Origin: Rhodospirillales bacterium
GTDB lineage: Bacteria; Pseudomonadota; Alphaproteobacteria; Acetobacterales; Acetobacteraceae
Assembly: GCA_028866445.1 (NCBI GenBank)
Contig: JAGWIE010000085.1
Coordinates: 1 to 6,239, forward strand
Direction of reading: 5' to 3'
Length of the DNA stretch: 6,239 nucleotides
In this document: in pieces, positions 1-6,239 of the stretch
Layout of the letters: every line of letters starts with the position of its first letter
Position numbering within the stretch: the stretch's first letter is position 1
The notes under the pieces: model-generated
The model's database searches: none
What the model was told of the DNA's origin: nothing
The model's input: the letters and a program-made list of their open reading frames with translations, nothing else
Made by a program: the position numbers and the translations under genes

Positions 1-1986
1 CGGGAGCTGGGGCTGGACATCCGCCAGGGCTATTTCACCGAGGACACGCTGAGCGACGGGCCGTGGGACGTCATCATCTCAACCGAGGTGATTGAACATT
101 TGAGCGAGCCGCCTGCGTTTTTGCGGTTGATGCGCCGGGCGATTGCCGAGGATGGCATCTTGCTGCTCACCACCCCGAACGCGGACTGGATCACGCCGGC
201 GCTTTCCAATGGTGAGCTTTATGCGCTGCTGGCGCCTGGCGCGCATGTGGTGCTGCAAAGCCCGCAAAGCCTGCGGATGGCGCTGGAGGCTGCGGGTTTC
301 GCACATGTGGTGGTGCGGGCGGAGGAATCGGCGCTGGTGGCCTATGCCTCGCCCTCACCGTTTACGTTGGAGGAGGATTTTGCCTCCCGCCGGGCGATTT
401 ACCGCCGGTATCTGCAGAGCCGCGCGGCAGCGTCACGGCTGGGAAGTGATCTGCAGATCGGCTTTGCCGGACGCGCGATATTTGATTCAGTGAACGACCA
501 GGATGAGGCGGGTGCACAAGCGACCTGGGCTGTGCTGAACGAGGCCAGCGCGGCACGTTACGGCTATCGGCTTGAAGAGCTGGCAGCCTTGCCGCCGGGG
601 GCAGAGGCCGACAGCCTGGAAGGGTTGGGGGCGAAAATGCCGGTGGGACTGGGTATGATCCTGTTCAGCCGGGCCATGCAGCGTTTGGTGGCGGGGGAAG
701 GCAGGCAGGCGGTGCGGCCCATGCTGGTTCTGGCCGGGCAAGCCATTGAAGCGCTGCAATCGGCGCTGGACCATCGTTCGCTGGGGCGAGACCGGCTTTC
801 GGTTGCCATCGGGGCGGTGGTGCGCACGGAGCTGCTGCTCTGCGATGCCGAGGCTGGAAAGCCGGAGGCGGCGGAAGCGTTGCTGGTGATGGGCGACAAA
901 ATGGCGGGCTGGCGCGGGTTCGTGGCGCTGGTCAATGCTGAGGCTTACGCGGCGGCGGCGCGGCTCCATGCCGGGTTGCTTTCAGCGCTGCCGGATGCGG
1001 CCATTCCTGCCGGGTTGCGGCGGGATGCATTGTTGAGCCTGGCGAATTTCCATCTTGCCCCGGGTGGGGATTCGGCCTTGGCACTGCCGGTGGCGGACGA
1101 GCTGGCGGCGTTGGAGGTGCCAGCAGATGAGATACGCCTCGGCAGTTTCGTGCGGCTGGTGAATGGCGGGCGTTACGAGGAAGCCTTGGCACTTGCCGCC
1201 CAACATAACGTTACGGCGATGGCCGCGCGCGCGGGGGGTGATGCCGCGCGTGATGCGGGCTTGGCCCGCGCTGTGTTGGATCTGGCAGCAGGCGACCCGG
1301 CGGACGTGCCGGGGCGGCTTGAGGGTATGGAGATTGACCCGGCGCGCCGCGTTGCGCTGCTGCTGGGGGCTTTTACCGGGCTGGTGAACGATGGCCGTTA
1401 TGACAAAGCGGACGAGCTGGCGGGTGCACATGACTTGCTGGCCTTGTTGGACGGGCGGGACGGCCAGGCAGCGGAGGATGCACGCTGGGCGGCGATGATG
1501 CTGGACTTGCAGCAAGGCCGTACAGACGCGGCGGTGGCGCGGGTTCTGGCCCTGGAAAAAGCGGGTGGCGACAAGACGCTGCTGGCGGGGTTTTATGTAG
1601 ACGGGTTCGTGCGGCTGGTGAATGACGAGCGTTATGATGCCGCCCGGGCCATGGAGGGGGTTGAACACCGCCTGCCGTATTGCCAAGAGGCGCTGCGCCA
1701 GGATGCGCTGTTTGCTACCGGTGTGCTGCATATGCAGGAGAAGGCCGAGTGGCCGCGCGGGGCCGCGGCCTTTGCCAGGCTGCGTAATTCGCTAGTGAAG
1801 GAGCATCCGCCGGGGGAAACCGAGCCAGCGGTACCGGCACCGCTCTTCTGGCCCGCCTTGCGCGGCGAGGTGGTGATTCTGCAGAGATTGAAGCGCGGCG
1901 AGGAAGCTGTGGGCCTGTTGCGGGCTTATCTGCCAACTTACCAGGGTGCGCCGGAGGATCTGCGGATGCAAGTTGAAGGCGGATAA
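1..1986 (+). CDS. SAM-dependent methyltransferase fused to a helical repeat domain (5' partial)
   Basis: The reading frame is open from base 1, so the N-terminus lies upstream; 661 residues are visible (numbered here from base 1). Residues ~22-36 (WDVIISTEVIEHLSEP) match the acidic motif-II region of class I SAM methyltransferases. The later ILLLTTPN stretch (to residue 60) and an H-V-x-L-x-S...L...A-G-F segment (~82-100) are typical of the small-molecule or glycan methyltransferase subgroup. The glycine-rich SAM-binding motif I must lie upstream. From ~residue 200 the protein is almost entirely helical, Ala/Leu-rich and TPR-like. It includes four repeats starting F-x-x-L-V-N-x-x-x-Y at residues 307, 383, 458 and 536. 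There is no visible membrane segment in the seen part. The RgpF-type gene starts 3 bases downstream, so a role in methylating or capping a surface polysaccharide is likely but inferred; the acceptor is unknown. Confidence 0.85.
   Translation, partial: RELGLDIRQGYFTEDTLSDGPWDVIISTEVIEHLSEPPAFLRLMRRAIAEDGILLLTTPNADWITPALSNGELYALLAPGAHVVLQSPQSLRMALEAAGFAHVVVRAEESALVAYASPSPFTLEEDFASRRAIYRRYLQSRAAASRLGSDLQIGFAGRAIFDSVNDQDEAGAQATWAVLNEASAARYGYRLEELAALPPGAEADSLEGLGAKMPVGLGMILFSRAMQRLVAGEGRQAVRPMLVLAGQAIEALQSALDHRSLGRDRLSVAIGAVVRTELLLCDAEAGKPEAAEALLVMGDKMAGWRGFVALVNAEAYAAAARLHAGLLSALPDAAIPAGLRRDALLSLANFHLAPGGDSALALPVADELAALEVPADEIRLGSFVRLVNGGRYEEALALAAQHNVTAMAARAGGDAARDAGLARAVLDLAAGDPADVPGRLEGMEIDPARRVALLLGAFTGLVNDGRYDKADELAGAHDLLALLDGRDGQAAEDARWAAMMLDLQQGRTDAAVARVLALEKAGGDKTLLAGFYVDGFVRLVNDERYDAARAMEGVEHRLPYCQEALRQDALFATGVLHMQEKAEWPRGAAAFARLRNSLVKEHPPGETEPAVPAPLFWPALRGEVVILQRLKRGEEAVGLLRAYLPTYQGAPEDLRMQVEGG
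919..1833 (+). repeat. Four tandem ~76-residue coding repeats (F-x-x-L-V-N-x-x-x-Y units)
   Basis: Within the methyltransferase fusion, four units begin at bases 919, 1147, 1372 and 1606, giving periods of 76, 75 and 78 residues. Each opens with a helix of the form F-[VT]-x-L-V-N-[ADG]-x-x-Y-[DE/A]-x-A. Each continues with a second helix pair rich in A-x-x-x-L-x-L-x-x-G followed by A-x-x-x-x-x-L-E. An extra half unit of the second type precedes the first repeat (around bases 810-915). The end of unit 4 is approximate. The pattern resembles TPR or other alpha-solenoid scaffolds, but the repeat is longer than one 34-residue TPR, so each unit may be two hairpins. The period is seen in the sequence; the fold is inferred. 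Confidence 0.7.
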
Positions 1987-1989
1987 GAC

Positions 1990-3039
1990 ATGCGGCGCTG
2001 GCTGAAATGGGCGGCTCTGAATTTCCTGAGCAAGGTCAAATGGGGGTGCTTCATACCGCTGGCGGTGATGATCGGCCGCCAGCGCAACCGTCATCAGGTG
2101 ATTATGGCCTGGCTGGAAGGCGAGGTGAAGCTGGGCCCGCGGGTGGTGCTGTTCATGCATTTCGACGGGCGCGGCTTTGTGCGGCAACAGTTGCTCGATT
2201 ATATGCAGGAGCTGAAGGAAAATGGCCGCGACGTCGTGTTCGTGACCAATTCTGAAAAACTGACCCCAGATGCACTGGAAAAGGTGAAGGCGCTGTGCGC
2301 CGCCGTGCTGGTGCGGCGCAATATCGGCTATGATTTCGGGGCCTGGGCGGATGCGCTGCATCATCTCGGCCTGCCGCGGGCGGATACACAGGAGATTATT
2401 TTCGCCAATGACAGCGTGTTTGGCCCACTGCTGCCGCTGGGCGATGTGCTGCGCCGGCTGAATTACGAAAAATCCGATATCTGGGGCCTGACGGAAAGCT
2501 GGCAGGTGCGCTACCACCTACAATCCTTCTTCCTAGCCTTTGGGCCGAAGGCGCTGCGCGCGGAGGCGTTTGCCAAGTTCTGGAACGCGGTGCGGCCGGT
2601 GCCGGCGAAAGCCTATATCGTACATAAATACGAGGTCGGCATTACGCAGGCGATGATGATGGGCGGTTTGAGCTGCAACGCGTTGTGGCCCTACGAGGCG
2701 TTGCTGCGGATGGTGGATAAAGCTGAACTGGACAAGCTAGTCGAGGCCGACGCCACGGAGCTTGGCCGGAACGATCCGGTGCAGATTACCCGCAAGCTAC
2801 AGATTTTGAGGATTCGCGACGGTGCCGCGCAGCGCGTGCCCCTTAACCCAACCTCGGACCTCTGGCGGCAATTACTGCTGACCGGCTTTCCCTTCATCAA
2901 ACGGGAATTGCTGCGCGACAACCCCAGCAAAGTGCAGGATTTGGGGGATTGGGGCGAGGTTGTGCGTGAGGCGCTGGGCGCGGACCCGGAGCAGATCCGC
3001 CAGGATCTGCGGTTGATGCTGAAAGGCAAGGCACCCTGA
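1990..3039 (+). CDS. RgpF-family (rhamnan synthesis protein F) glycosyltransferase-like protein
   Basis: A 349-residue protein with the hallmarks of the RgpF / rhamnan synthesis F family (PF05045 from memory). These are NIGYDFGAW at residues 111-119, NDSVFGPL at 140-147, the G-L-T-E-S...H-L-Q-S-F-F segment at 166-181, and the C-terminal PFIKRELLRDNP at 301-312. Family members act in rhamnose-glucose polysaccharide or O-antigen/EPS synthesis, where they are thought to add or modify sugars on a lipid-linked glycan. Streptococcal RgpF is considerably longer, so this is close to the bare domain. A basic N-terminus with a short hydrophobic stretch (FLSKVKWGCFIPLAVMIG) could associate with the membrane. 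The ATG start is 3 bases after the upstream stop, with purine-rich AAGG at 1976-1979 and GGA at 1981-1983. This spacing implies translational coupling with the methyltransferase. The exact sugar and acceptor cannot be read from the sequence. Confidence 0.88.
   Translation: MRRWLKWAALNFLSKVKWGCFIPLAVMIGRQRNRHQVIMAWLEGEVKLGPRVVLFMHFDGRGFVRQQLLDYMQELKENGRDVVFVTNSEKLTPDALEKVKALCAAVLVRRNIGYDFGAWADALHHLGLPRADTQEIIFANDSVFGPLLPLGDVLRRLNYEKSDIWGLTESWQVRYHLQSFFLAFGPKALRAEAFAKFWNAVRPVPAKAYIVHKYEVGITQAMMMGGLSCNALWPYEALLRMVDKAELDKLVEADATELGRNDPVQITRKLQILRIRDGAAQRVPLNPTSDLWRQLLLTGFPFIKRELLRDNPSKVQDLGDWGEVVREALGADPEQIRQDLRLMLKGKAP
3021..3038 (+). promoter_or_regulatory. Possible ribosome binding site and CTG start for the acyltransferase
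   Basis: GAAAGG at 3021-3026 lies 9 bases before a CTG at 3036-3038 that is in frame with the acyltransferase and overlaps the upstream TGA as CTGA. The first ATG/GTG/TTG codon in frame is the TTG at 3069, and the bases just before it are pyrimidine-rich with no Shine-Dalgarno-like run. The intervening codons (L-I-R-L-G-S-R-L-V-L-V) read like a natural basic and hydrophobic N-terminus. The site is suggestive, not proven. Confidence 0.35.
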
Positions 3040-3068
3040 TCCGGCTTGGCTCCCGCCTGGTCCTGGTT

Positions 3069-3824
3069 TTGCTGTGGAGCGTGGTGGCCGTTTGCGTGCA
3101 GGCCGTGCTGCTGGCCCTGCCAGGCCAAGGCAAGGTGTGGTTCGCACGCATCTTCTGGCGAGGTGTGGGGCGGATATTGGGTTTGCGCCTGCGTTTGCTT
3201 GGCCAATATGCCCGCCACCGGCCTACCTTATTTATCGCCAATCATTGCTCCTGGCTGGATATTGTGGCGCTGGGGGGAGCGGTGCCTGGCTGCTTCATCG
3301 CCAAAGCGGAAATCGCAAAATGGCCGGGAATCGGGCTTATCGCCAAGCTGGGGCGGAGTATTTTTGTCTCCCGCAGCCGTGATACGGTGGCGCGGGAGCA
3401 GAAAGTGTTAGAAAGGCGGTTGGAGCAGGGGGATAATATTATCCTGTTTCCCGAGGGCACCACCTCCGACGGAAACCGCGTTCTGCCCTTCGCAGCAGCC
3501 TTCCTTACTTTGGCGTTTGGCCCGGCGCGGCCCTGGGTGCAGCCGGTAACCATTGTTTATGACGAGCTGGACGGCCAGCAAATCCGCCGGGCGGACCGGC
3601 CAGAAATCGCCTGGTATGGCGGCATGGATTTGGCCCCGCATTTAAAACGCCTGTTGCGCCGCCGTGCTTTACGCGCGACCATTCTGTTCGGCGAGCCACT
3701 GCCACCGGGCAGTTACCCCAACCGCAAGGCGCTTGCTGCCGCGCTGGAGCAAATTATCAGCCAGAACGCCGCGGCGTTGCGGCAAGGCAGGGCATTACCC
3801 TCCGGCGGTGTGGTTCAAACGTGA
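3069..3824 (+). CDS. plsC: 1-acyl-sn-glycerol-3-phosphate acyltransferase (PlsC family)
   Basis: Transfers an acyl chain from acyl-ACP or acyl-CoA to the sn-2 position of a lysophospholipid, normally lysophosphatidic acid, at the inner membrane. From the TTG start it is 251 residues, close to the usual PlsC size. An N-terminal membrane helix (residues ~1-20) precedes the catalytic NHCSWLD motif (HX4D: His59, Asp64). Motif II-like FIAKAEIAKWPGIG and the following F-V-S-R come next, then FPEGTTSDG (Phe127, Glu129), which is motif III binding the acyl acceptor. A V-Q-P-V stretch corresponds to motif IV. The start is uncertain: an upstream CTG at 3036 would add 11 residues and make a 4-base overlap with the RgpF gene. 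Close spacing indicates one operon with the glycan genes. A lyso-ornithine-lipid acyltransferase (OlsA-like) or another lysolipid acyltransferase cannot be excluded, since they share these motifs. Confidence 0.88.
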   Translation: MLWSVVAVCVQAVLLALPGQGKVWFARIFWRGVGRILGLRLRLLGQYARHRPTLFIANHCSWLDIVALGGAVPGCFIAKAEIAKWPGIGLIAKLGRSIFVSRSRDTVAREQKVLERRLEQGDNIILFPEGTTSDGNRVLPFAAAFLTLAFGPARPWVQPVTIVYDELDGQQIRRADRPEIAWYGGMDLAPHLKRLLRRRALRATILFGEPLPPGSYPNRKALAAALEQIISQNAAALRQGRALPSGGVVQT

Positions 3825-3864
3825 ATAACTGCCCGCTGCGCATTATGAGCTTCCGGTATTTCGC

Positions 3865-3893
3865 TTGATCTTGGCATGTCCGGCTTATATTCC
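3865..3893 (+). promoter_or_regulatory. Candidate sigma-70-type promoter for the cox operon
   Basis: TTGATC at 3865-3870 resembles a -35 box, and the AT-rich TTATATTCC at 3885-3893 offers a -10. TATATT at 3886 gives a 15-base spacer and TATTCC at 3888 a 17-base spacer. It sits about 60 bases before coxB in the only sizeable intergenic gap, where a new promoter would be expected at the change from envelope to respiration genes. The match is moderate, and no operator-like palindrome is clear. Confidence 0.35.
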
Positions 3894-3926
3894 TGTAGGC
3901 GCACAAGATAAGGCTTGGAAACGGCC

Positions 3927-3953
3927 ATGATAATGAAGCGAGACGCAGCATAA
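3927..3953 (+). other. Possible 8-codon leader ORF overlapping the coxB start
   Basis: ATG at 3927 opens a frame encoding M-I-M-K-R-D-A-A and stops at TAA 3951-3953. The stop's last A is the first base of the coxB ATG (TAATG). GGAAA at 3917-3921 could serve as its ribosome binding site. The coxB ATG itself has only a weak purine run upstream, so re-initiation coupling is conceivable. An ORF this short can easily arise by chance. Confidence 0.2.
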
Positions 3954-4864
3954 TGACGCGTAAAGACGTACCAGCCAAAAGACTGGCATTGCTTGCCCTG
4001 GTGGCGGCGCTGGCACTGCACGGGCATTTAGCCTTTGCCCAGAATGTGGCCGCGGACCCGACGGCAATTGCCAACAGCTATGTTGAGGCGCCGCATAACT
4101 GGCAGTTGTGGTTCCCCGCCGCCGCCAGCCCGATGCAGGCCAAAATCGACTGGCTCATGCAATATGTGCTGTGGATCATGCTAGGCGTGGTGGTGTTCGT
4201 AGCCGTGGTGATGGGTTATGCGATGTGGCGCTTCCGCGCCGGGCGGAATCCCAAACCCAGCACCACGACCCATAACACGCTGATCGAGGTGATCTGGATT
4301 GTCGTGCCTTGTATTATTCTGGCCATCGTTATCATTCCATCGATCAATCTGATCTATTACGAGGCCAATGACAGCGACCCGTATATGACCGTGACCGTGA
4401 CCGGCCACCAATGGTACTGGGAATATAAATACGAATCCGTGCCCGGCCTGGATTATACGAGCTATATGGTGCCCGATAACGAGATTCAGCCCGGCGAAAT
4501 CCGCCGGCTCTCGGTGGACCACCCGCTGGTGCTGCCGGTGGGTGAAAAAATCCGCTTCGTGATTACCAGCGCCGATGTGCTGCACGGGTTTTATCTGCCT
4601 TCGCTGGGCGTGCAGAAATACGCCATTCCAGGCACAAATCAGACAAGCTGGACCACAATCGAAAAACCCGGCACTTATTTTGGCCAATGCAACCAGATCT
4701 GCGGCCTGAACCATGACGCCATGCCCATCGAGATAAAGGCCGTGCCGTTGAATGATTATCTGGCCTGGACGAAGGAAGCGCTCGCCAATTACACGGATAA
4801 TACCGTAAGCCAGCCGCTTTCGTCGCCGATGCCCCGTAACCAACTGGCCGACGCCACGCGCTGA
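3953..4864 (+). CDS. coxB: Cytochrome c oxidase subunit II (CuA-containing)
   Basis: Subunit II of an aa3-type heme-copper oxidase, which takes electrons from cytochrome c at the periplasmic CuA centre. The 303-residue protein has a signal peptide (charged start, hydrophobic core, probable cleavage after AFA near residue 29). Two membrane helices follow (~71-93 and ~109-135), and the second carries the K-channel entry Glu112 in LIEVIW. The periplasmic cupredoxin domain has the aromatic electron-entry patch QWYWEY (153-158). The CuA ligands are His211, Cys246, Cys250, His254 and Met257. The residue between the cysteines is Gln248 where most family members have Glu, and the usual D-A-x-P-G-R loop reads Y-A-I-P-G-T (223-228). 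There is no C-terminal cytochrome c domain, so this is not a caa3 fusion. The ATG at 3953 is the only start that keeps a sensible signal peptide. coxA follows after 11 bases. Confidence 0.95.
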   Translation: MTRKDVPAKRLALLALVAALALHGHLAFAQNVAADPTAIANSYVEAPHNWQLWFPAAASPMQAKIDWLMQYVLWIMLGVVVFVAVVMGYAMWRFRAGRNPKPSTTTHNTLIEVIWIVVPCIILAIVIIPSINLIYYEANDSDPYMTVTVTGHQWYWEYKYESVPGLDYTSYMVPDNEIQPGEIRRLSVDHPLVLPVGEKIRFVITSADVLHGFYLPSLGVQKYAIPGTNQTSWTTIEKPGTYFGQCNQICGLNHDAMPIEIKAVPLNDYLAWTKEALANYTDNTVSQPLSSPMPRNQLADATR

Positions 4865-4868
4865 GGAG
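4863..4868 (+). promoter_or_regulatory. Shine-Dalgarno site for coxA
   Basis: GAGGAG at 4863-4868 overlaps the coxB TGA stop and lies 7 bases before the coxA ATG at 4876. It fixes the coxA start and implies coupled translation of the two subunits. Confidence 0.7.
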
Positions 4869-4875
4869 CCGAACT

Positions 4876-6239
4876 ATGTCCATTACCGCTGACGATCATG
4901 GCCTGCTTGCCCATGGCCATCATAAAAAAAGTTTCGTCTCACGCTGGTTGATGAGTACCAACCACAAGGATATCGGCACGCTTTACATCACCATGGCGTT
5001 CATCGGTGGCTGCTTTGGCGGCGTGCTCTCGATGATCATGCGCCAGCAATTGATGTACCCACATAATGACATCATCACCAATGGCGACACCTGGAATGCG
5101 ATTGTCACCGCCCACGGGCTGATCATGATCTTCTGGTTCGTGATGCCAGCCTTGATCGGCGGCATGGGCAACTGGTTCGTGCCAATGATGATTGGCGCGC
5201 CAGACATGGCGTTCCCCCGCCTGAATAATATGAGCTTCTGGTTCCTCGCCTGTGGGTTCATCTTCGTGCTGCTGGGGCTGTTCCTAGATTCCGGCACCGG
5301 TGCGGGGTGGACGCTATATCCGCCATTGGACAACGCCCAATACTCTCCTGGCGTGGCGACTGATTTCTCGCTGTTCTCGCTGCATCTGGCGGGTATTTCC
5401 TCGCTGCTGGGCGCCATCAACTTCATCGCCACCATCCTGAACATGCGCGCTCCCGGCATGACCATGCATAAGATGCCGCTGTTCTGCTGGGCGATTCTGG
5501 TCACGGCGTTTTTGCTGCTGCTGGCCATTCCGGTTCTTGCTGGCGCTGTGACCATGCTCATCATGGACCGGAATTTCGGCACCTCGTTCTTCGAGCCTTC
5601 CGGCGGCGGCGACCCGGTGCTGTTCCAGCATCTGTTTTGGTTCTTCGGTCATCCGGAAGTTTACATTATGATTCTGCCGGCCTTCGGCATCATCAGCCAT
5701 GTGGTTTCCACCTTCTCCAAGAAGCCAATCTTCGGTTATCTCGGCATGGCCTATGCCATGGTGATCATTGGGTTCGTAGGCTTTGTGGTCTGGGCGCACC
5801 ATATGTTCGTTTCGGCCATCTCCACAGATTCCAAAATCTATTTCGAGGTGGCGACACTGGTGATTGCCGTACCCACCGGCATTAAGGTGTTTTCATGGAT
5901 CGCGACGATGTGGGGCGGTTCCATCGAATTCAAAACGCCGATGCTCTGGGCGATCGGGTTCATCTTCCTGTTCGTTATCGGCGGGGCCACAGGCGTGGTG
6001 CTGGCCAATGCCGGGTTGGACCAGGAGCTGCATAACGACTACTTCCTGATCGCGCATTTCCATTATGTGCTTTCCATGGGGGCGGCGTTCGCCATTTTCG
6101 CCGGGTTCTATTTCTGGATCGGCAAGATGAGCGGCCACCAATACCCGGAATTCTGGGGGAAGGTGCATTTCTGGACCTTCTTCATCGGCGTTAACCTCAC
6201 CTTCTTCCCGCAGCATTTCCTGGGCCTGGCCGGAATGCC
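4876..6239 (+). CDS. coxA: Cytochrome c oxidase subunit I (3' partial)
   Basis: Catalytic subunit of the heme-copper oxidase, which reduces O2 to water and pumps protons in the inner membrane. 454 codons are visible and the frame runs off the window just after FFPQHFLGLAGM, so the last part, including the usual Arg pair, is missing. The family motif STNHKDIGTLY lies near the N-terminus. Low-spin heme ligands are His80 and His396. The high-spin heme ligand is His394. CuB ligands are His259, His308 and His309, and the cross-linked Tyr is Tyr263 in GHPEVY. D-channel residues Asp110, Asn99 and Glu261 and K-channel residues Thr334 and Lys337 are present, marking an A-type proton pump. Where most members read H-D-T before the heme ligands, this one reads His386-Asn387-Asp388, changing a conserved Mg ligand. 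The cytoplasmic N-terminus is His-rich (five His in residues 1-16). The CyoB quinol-site residues are not present, supporting a cytochrome c oxidase. Confidence 0.95.
   Translation, partial: MSITADDHGLLAHGHHKKSFVSRWLMSTNHKDIGTLYITMAFIGGCFGGVLSMIMRQQLMYPHNDIITNGDTWNAIVTAHGLIMIFWFVMPALIGGMGNWFVPMMIGAPDMAFPRLNNMSFWFLACGFIFVLLGLFLDSGTGAGWTLYPPLDNAQYSPGVATDFSLFSLHLAGISSLLGAINFIATILNMRAPGMTMHKMPLFCWAILVTAFLLLLAIPVLAGAVTMLIMDRNFGTSFFEPSGGGDPVLFQHLFWFFGHPEVYIMILPAFGIISHVVSTFSKKPIFGYLGMAYAMVIIGFVGFVVWAHHMFVSAISTDSKIYFEVATLVIAVPTGIKVFSWIATMWGGSIEFKTPMLWAIGFIFLFVIGGATGVVLANAGLDQELHNDYFLIAHFHYVLSMGAAFAIFAGFYFWIGKMSGHQYPEFWGKVHFWTFFIGVNLTFFPQHFLGLAGM

Noticed and set aside
982..1731. Long antisense open frame (249 codons, minus strand) opposite the repeat region
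   Set aside because: It is rich in Arg, His, Gln and Pro with no recognisable domain, and it lies opposite a strongly supported coding frame. GC-rich codon bias creates such shadows.
1792..2517. Antisense open frame of 241 codons spanning the methyltransferase/RgpF junction
   Set aside because: It crosses two well-supported genes, has shadow-like His/Gln-rich composition and shows no motif.
3046..3411. Plus-strand frame of 121 codons starting before the acyltransferase
   Set aside because: It is Trp/Cys/Arg-rich and out of frame with the PlsC catalytic motifs, which all lie in the overlapping frame.
3884..3912. Inverted CTTAT / ATAAG pair upstream of coxB as an operator or terminator
   Set aside because: The arms are only 5 bases with a 19-base loop and do not extend, so this is expected by chance. 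There is no T-run for a terminator.
4181..4843. Antisense open frame of 220 codons opposite coxB
   Set aside because: The sense strand encodes an unmistakable oxidase subunit II, and the antisense product has only mirror-coded His/Gly-rich sequence.
3953..6239. The possibility that the oxidase is a bo3-type quinol oxidase
   Set aside because: All CuA ligands and the aromatic electron-entry patch are present in subunit II, and the four CyoB quinol-site residues are absent from subunit I. Only the Mg/propionate region looks quinol-oxidase-like.

Overview
The window is GC-rich, gene-dense bacterial chromosome with all genes on the plus strand. The cytochrome oxidase genes and the RgpF/PlsC-type proteins fit an alphaproteobacterium. 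An acidophilic member of the Acetobacteraceae is my best guess, but that is inference from sequence style, not a search result.

Region 1 (1-3824) looks like the end of an envelope or polysaccharide operon. It begins inside a large protein whose N-terminal part is a class I SAM-dependent methyltransferase and whose C-terminal part is a long helical array. That array contains four degenerate repeats of about 76 residues, each opening with an F-x-x-L-V-N-x-x-x-Y motif. Three bases later comes an RgpF-family (rhamnan synthesis protein F) glycosyltransferase-like protein. This is followed at once, possibly with a 4-base CTGA overlap, by a PlsC-type lysophospholipid acyltransferase. Together they suggest synthesis and capping or methylation of a surface glycan, with membrane-lipid acylation in the same transcript.

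Region 2 (3825-3952) is a 128-base intergenic gap. It holds a plausible sigma-70-type promoter, no convincing hairpin terminator, and a possible 8-codon leader ORF whose stop overlaps the coxB start.

Region 3 (3953-6239) is the start of a cytochrome c oxidase operon: coxB (subunit II, complete, with signal peptide, two membrane helices and all CuA ligands) and coxA (subunit I, cut by the window end). Heme ligands, CuB ligands, the cross-linked Tyr and the D- and K-channel residues are all present. The most unusual point is at the subunit interface. Both conserved acidic ligands of the non-redox Mg/Mn site are amides here (Gln in CoxB, Asn in CoxA). The adjacent subunit II loop also resembles that of bo3 quinol oxidases, although CuA is intact and the known quinol-binding residues of E. 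coli CyoB are absent.

I saw no RNA genes, mobile elements, CRISPR arrays or replication origins.
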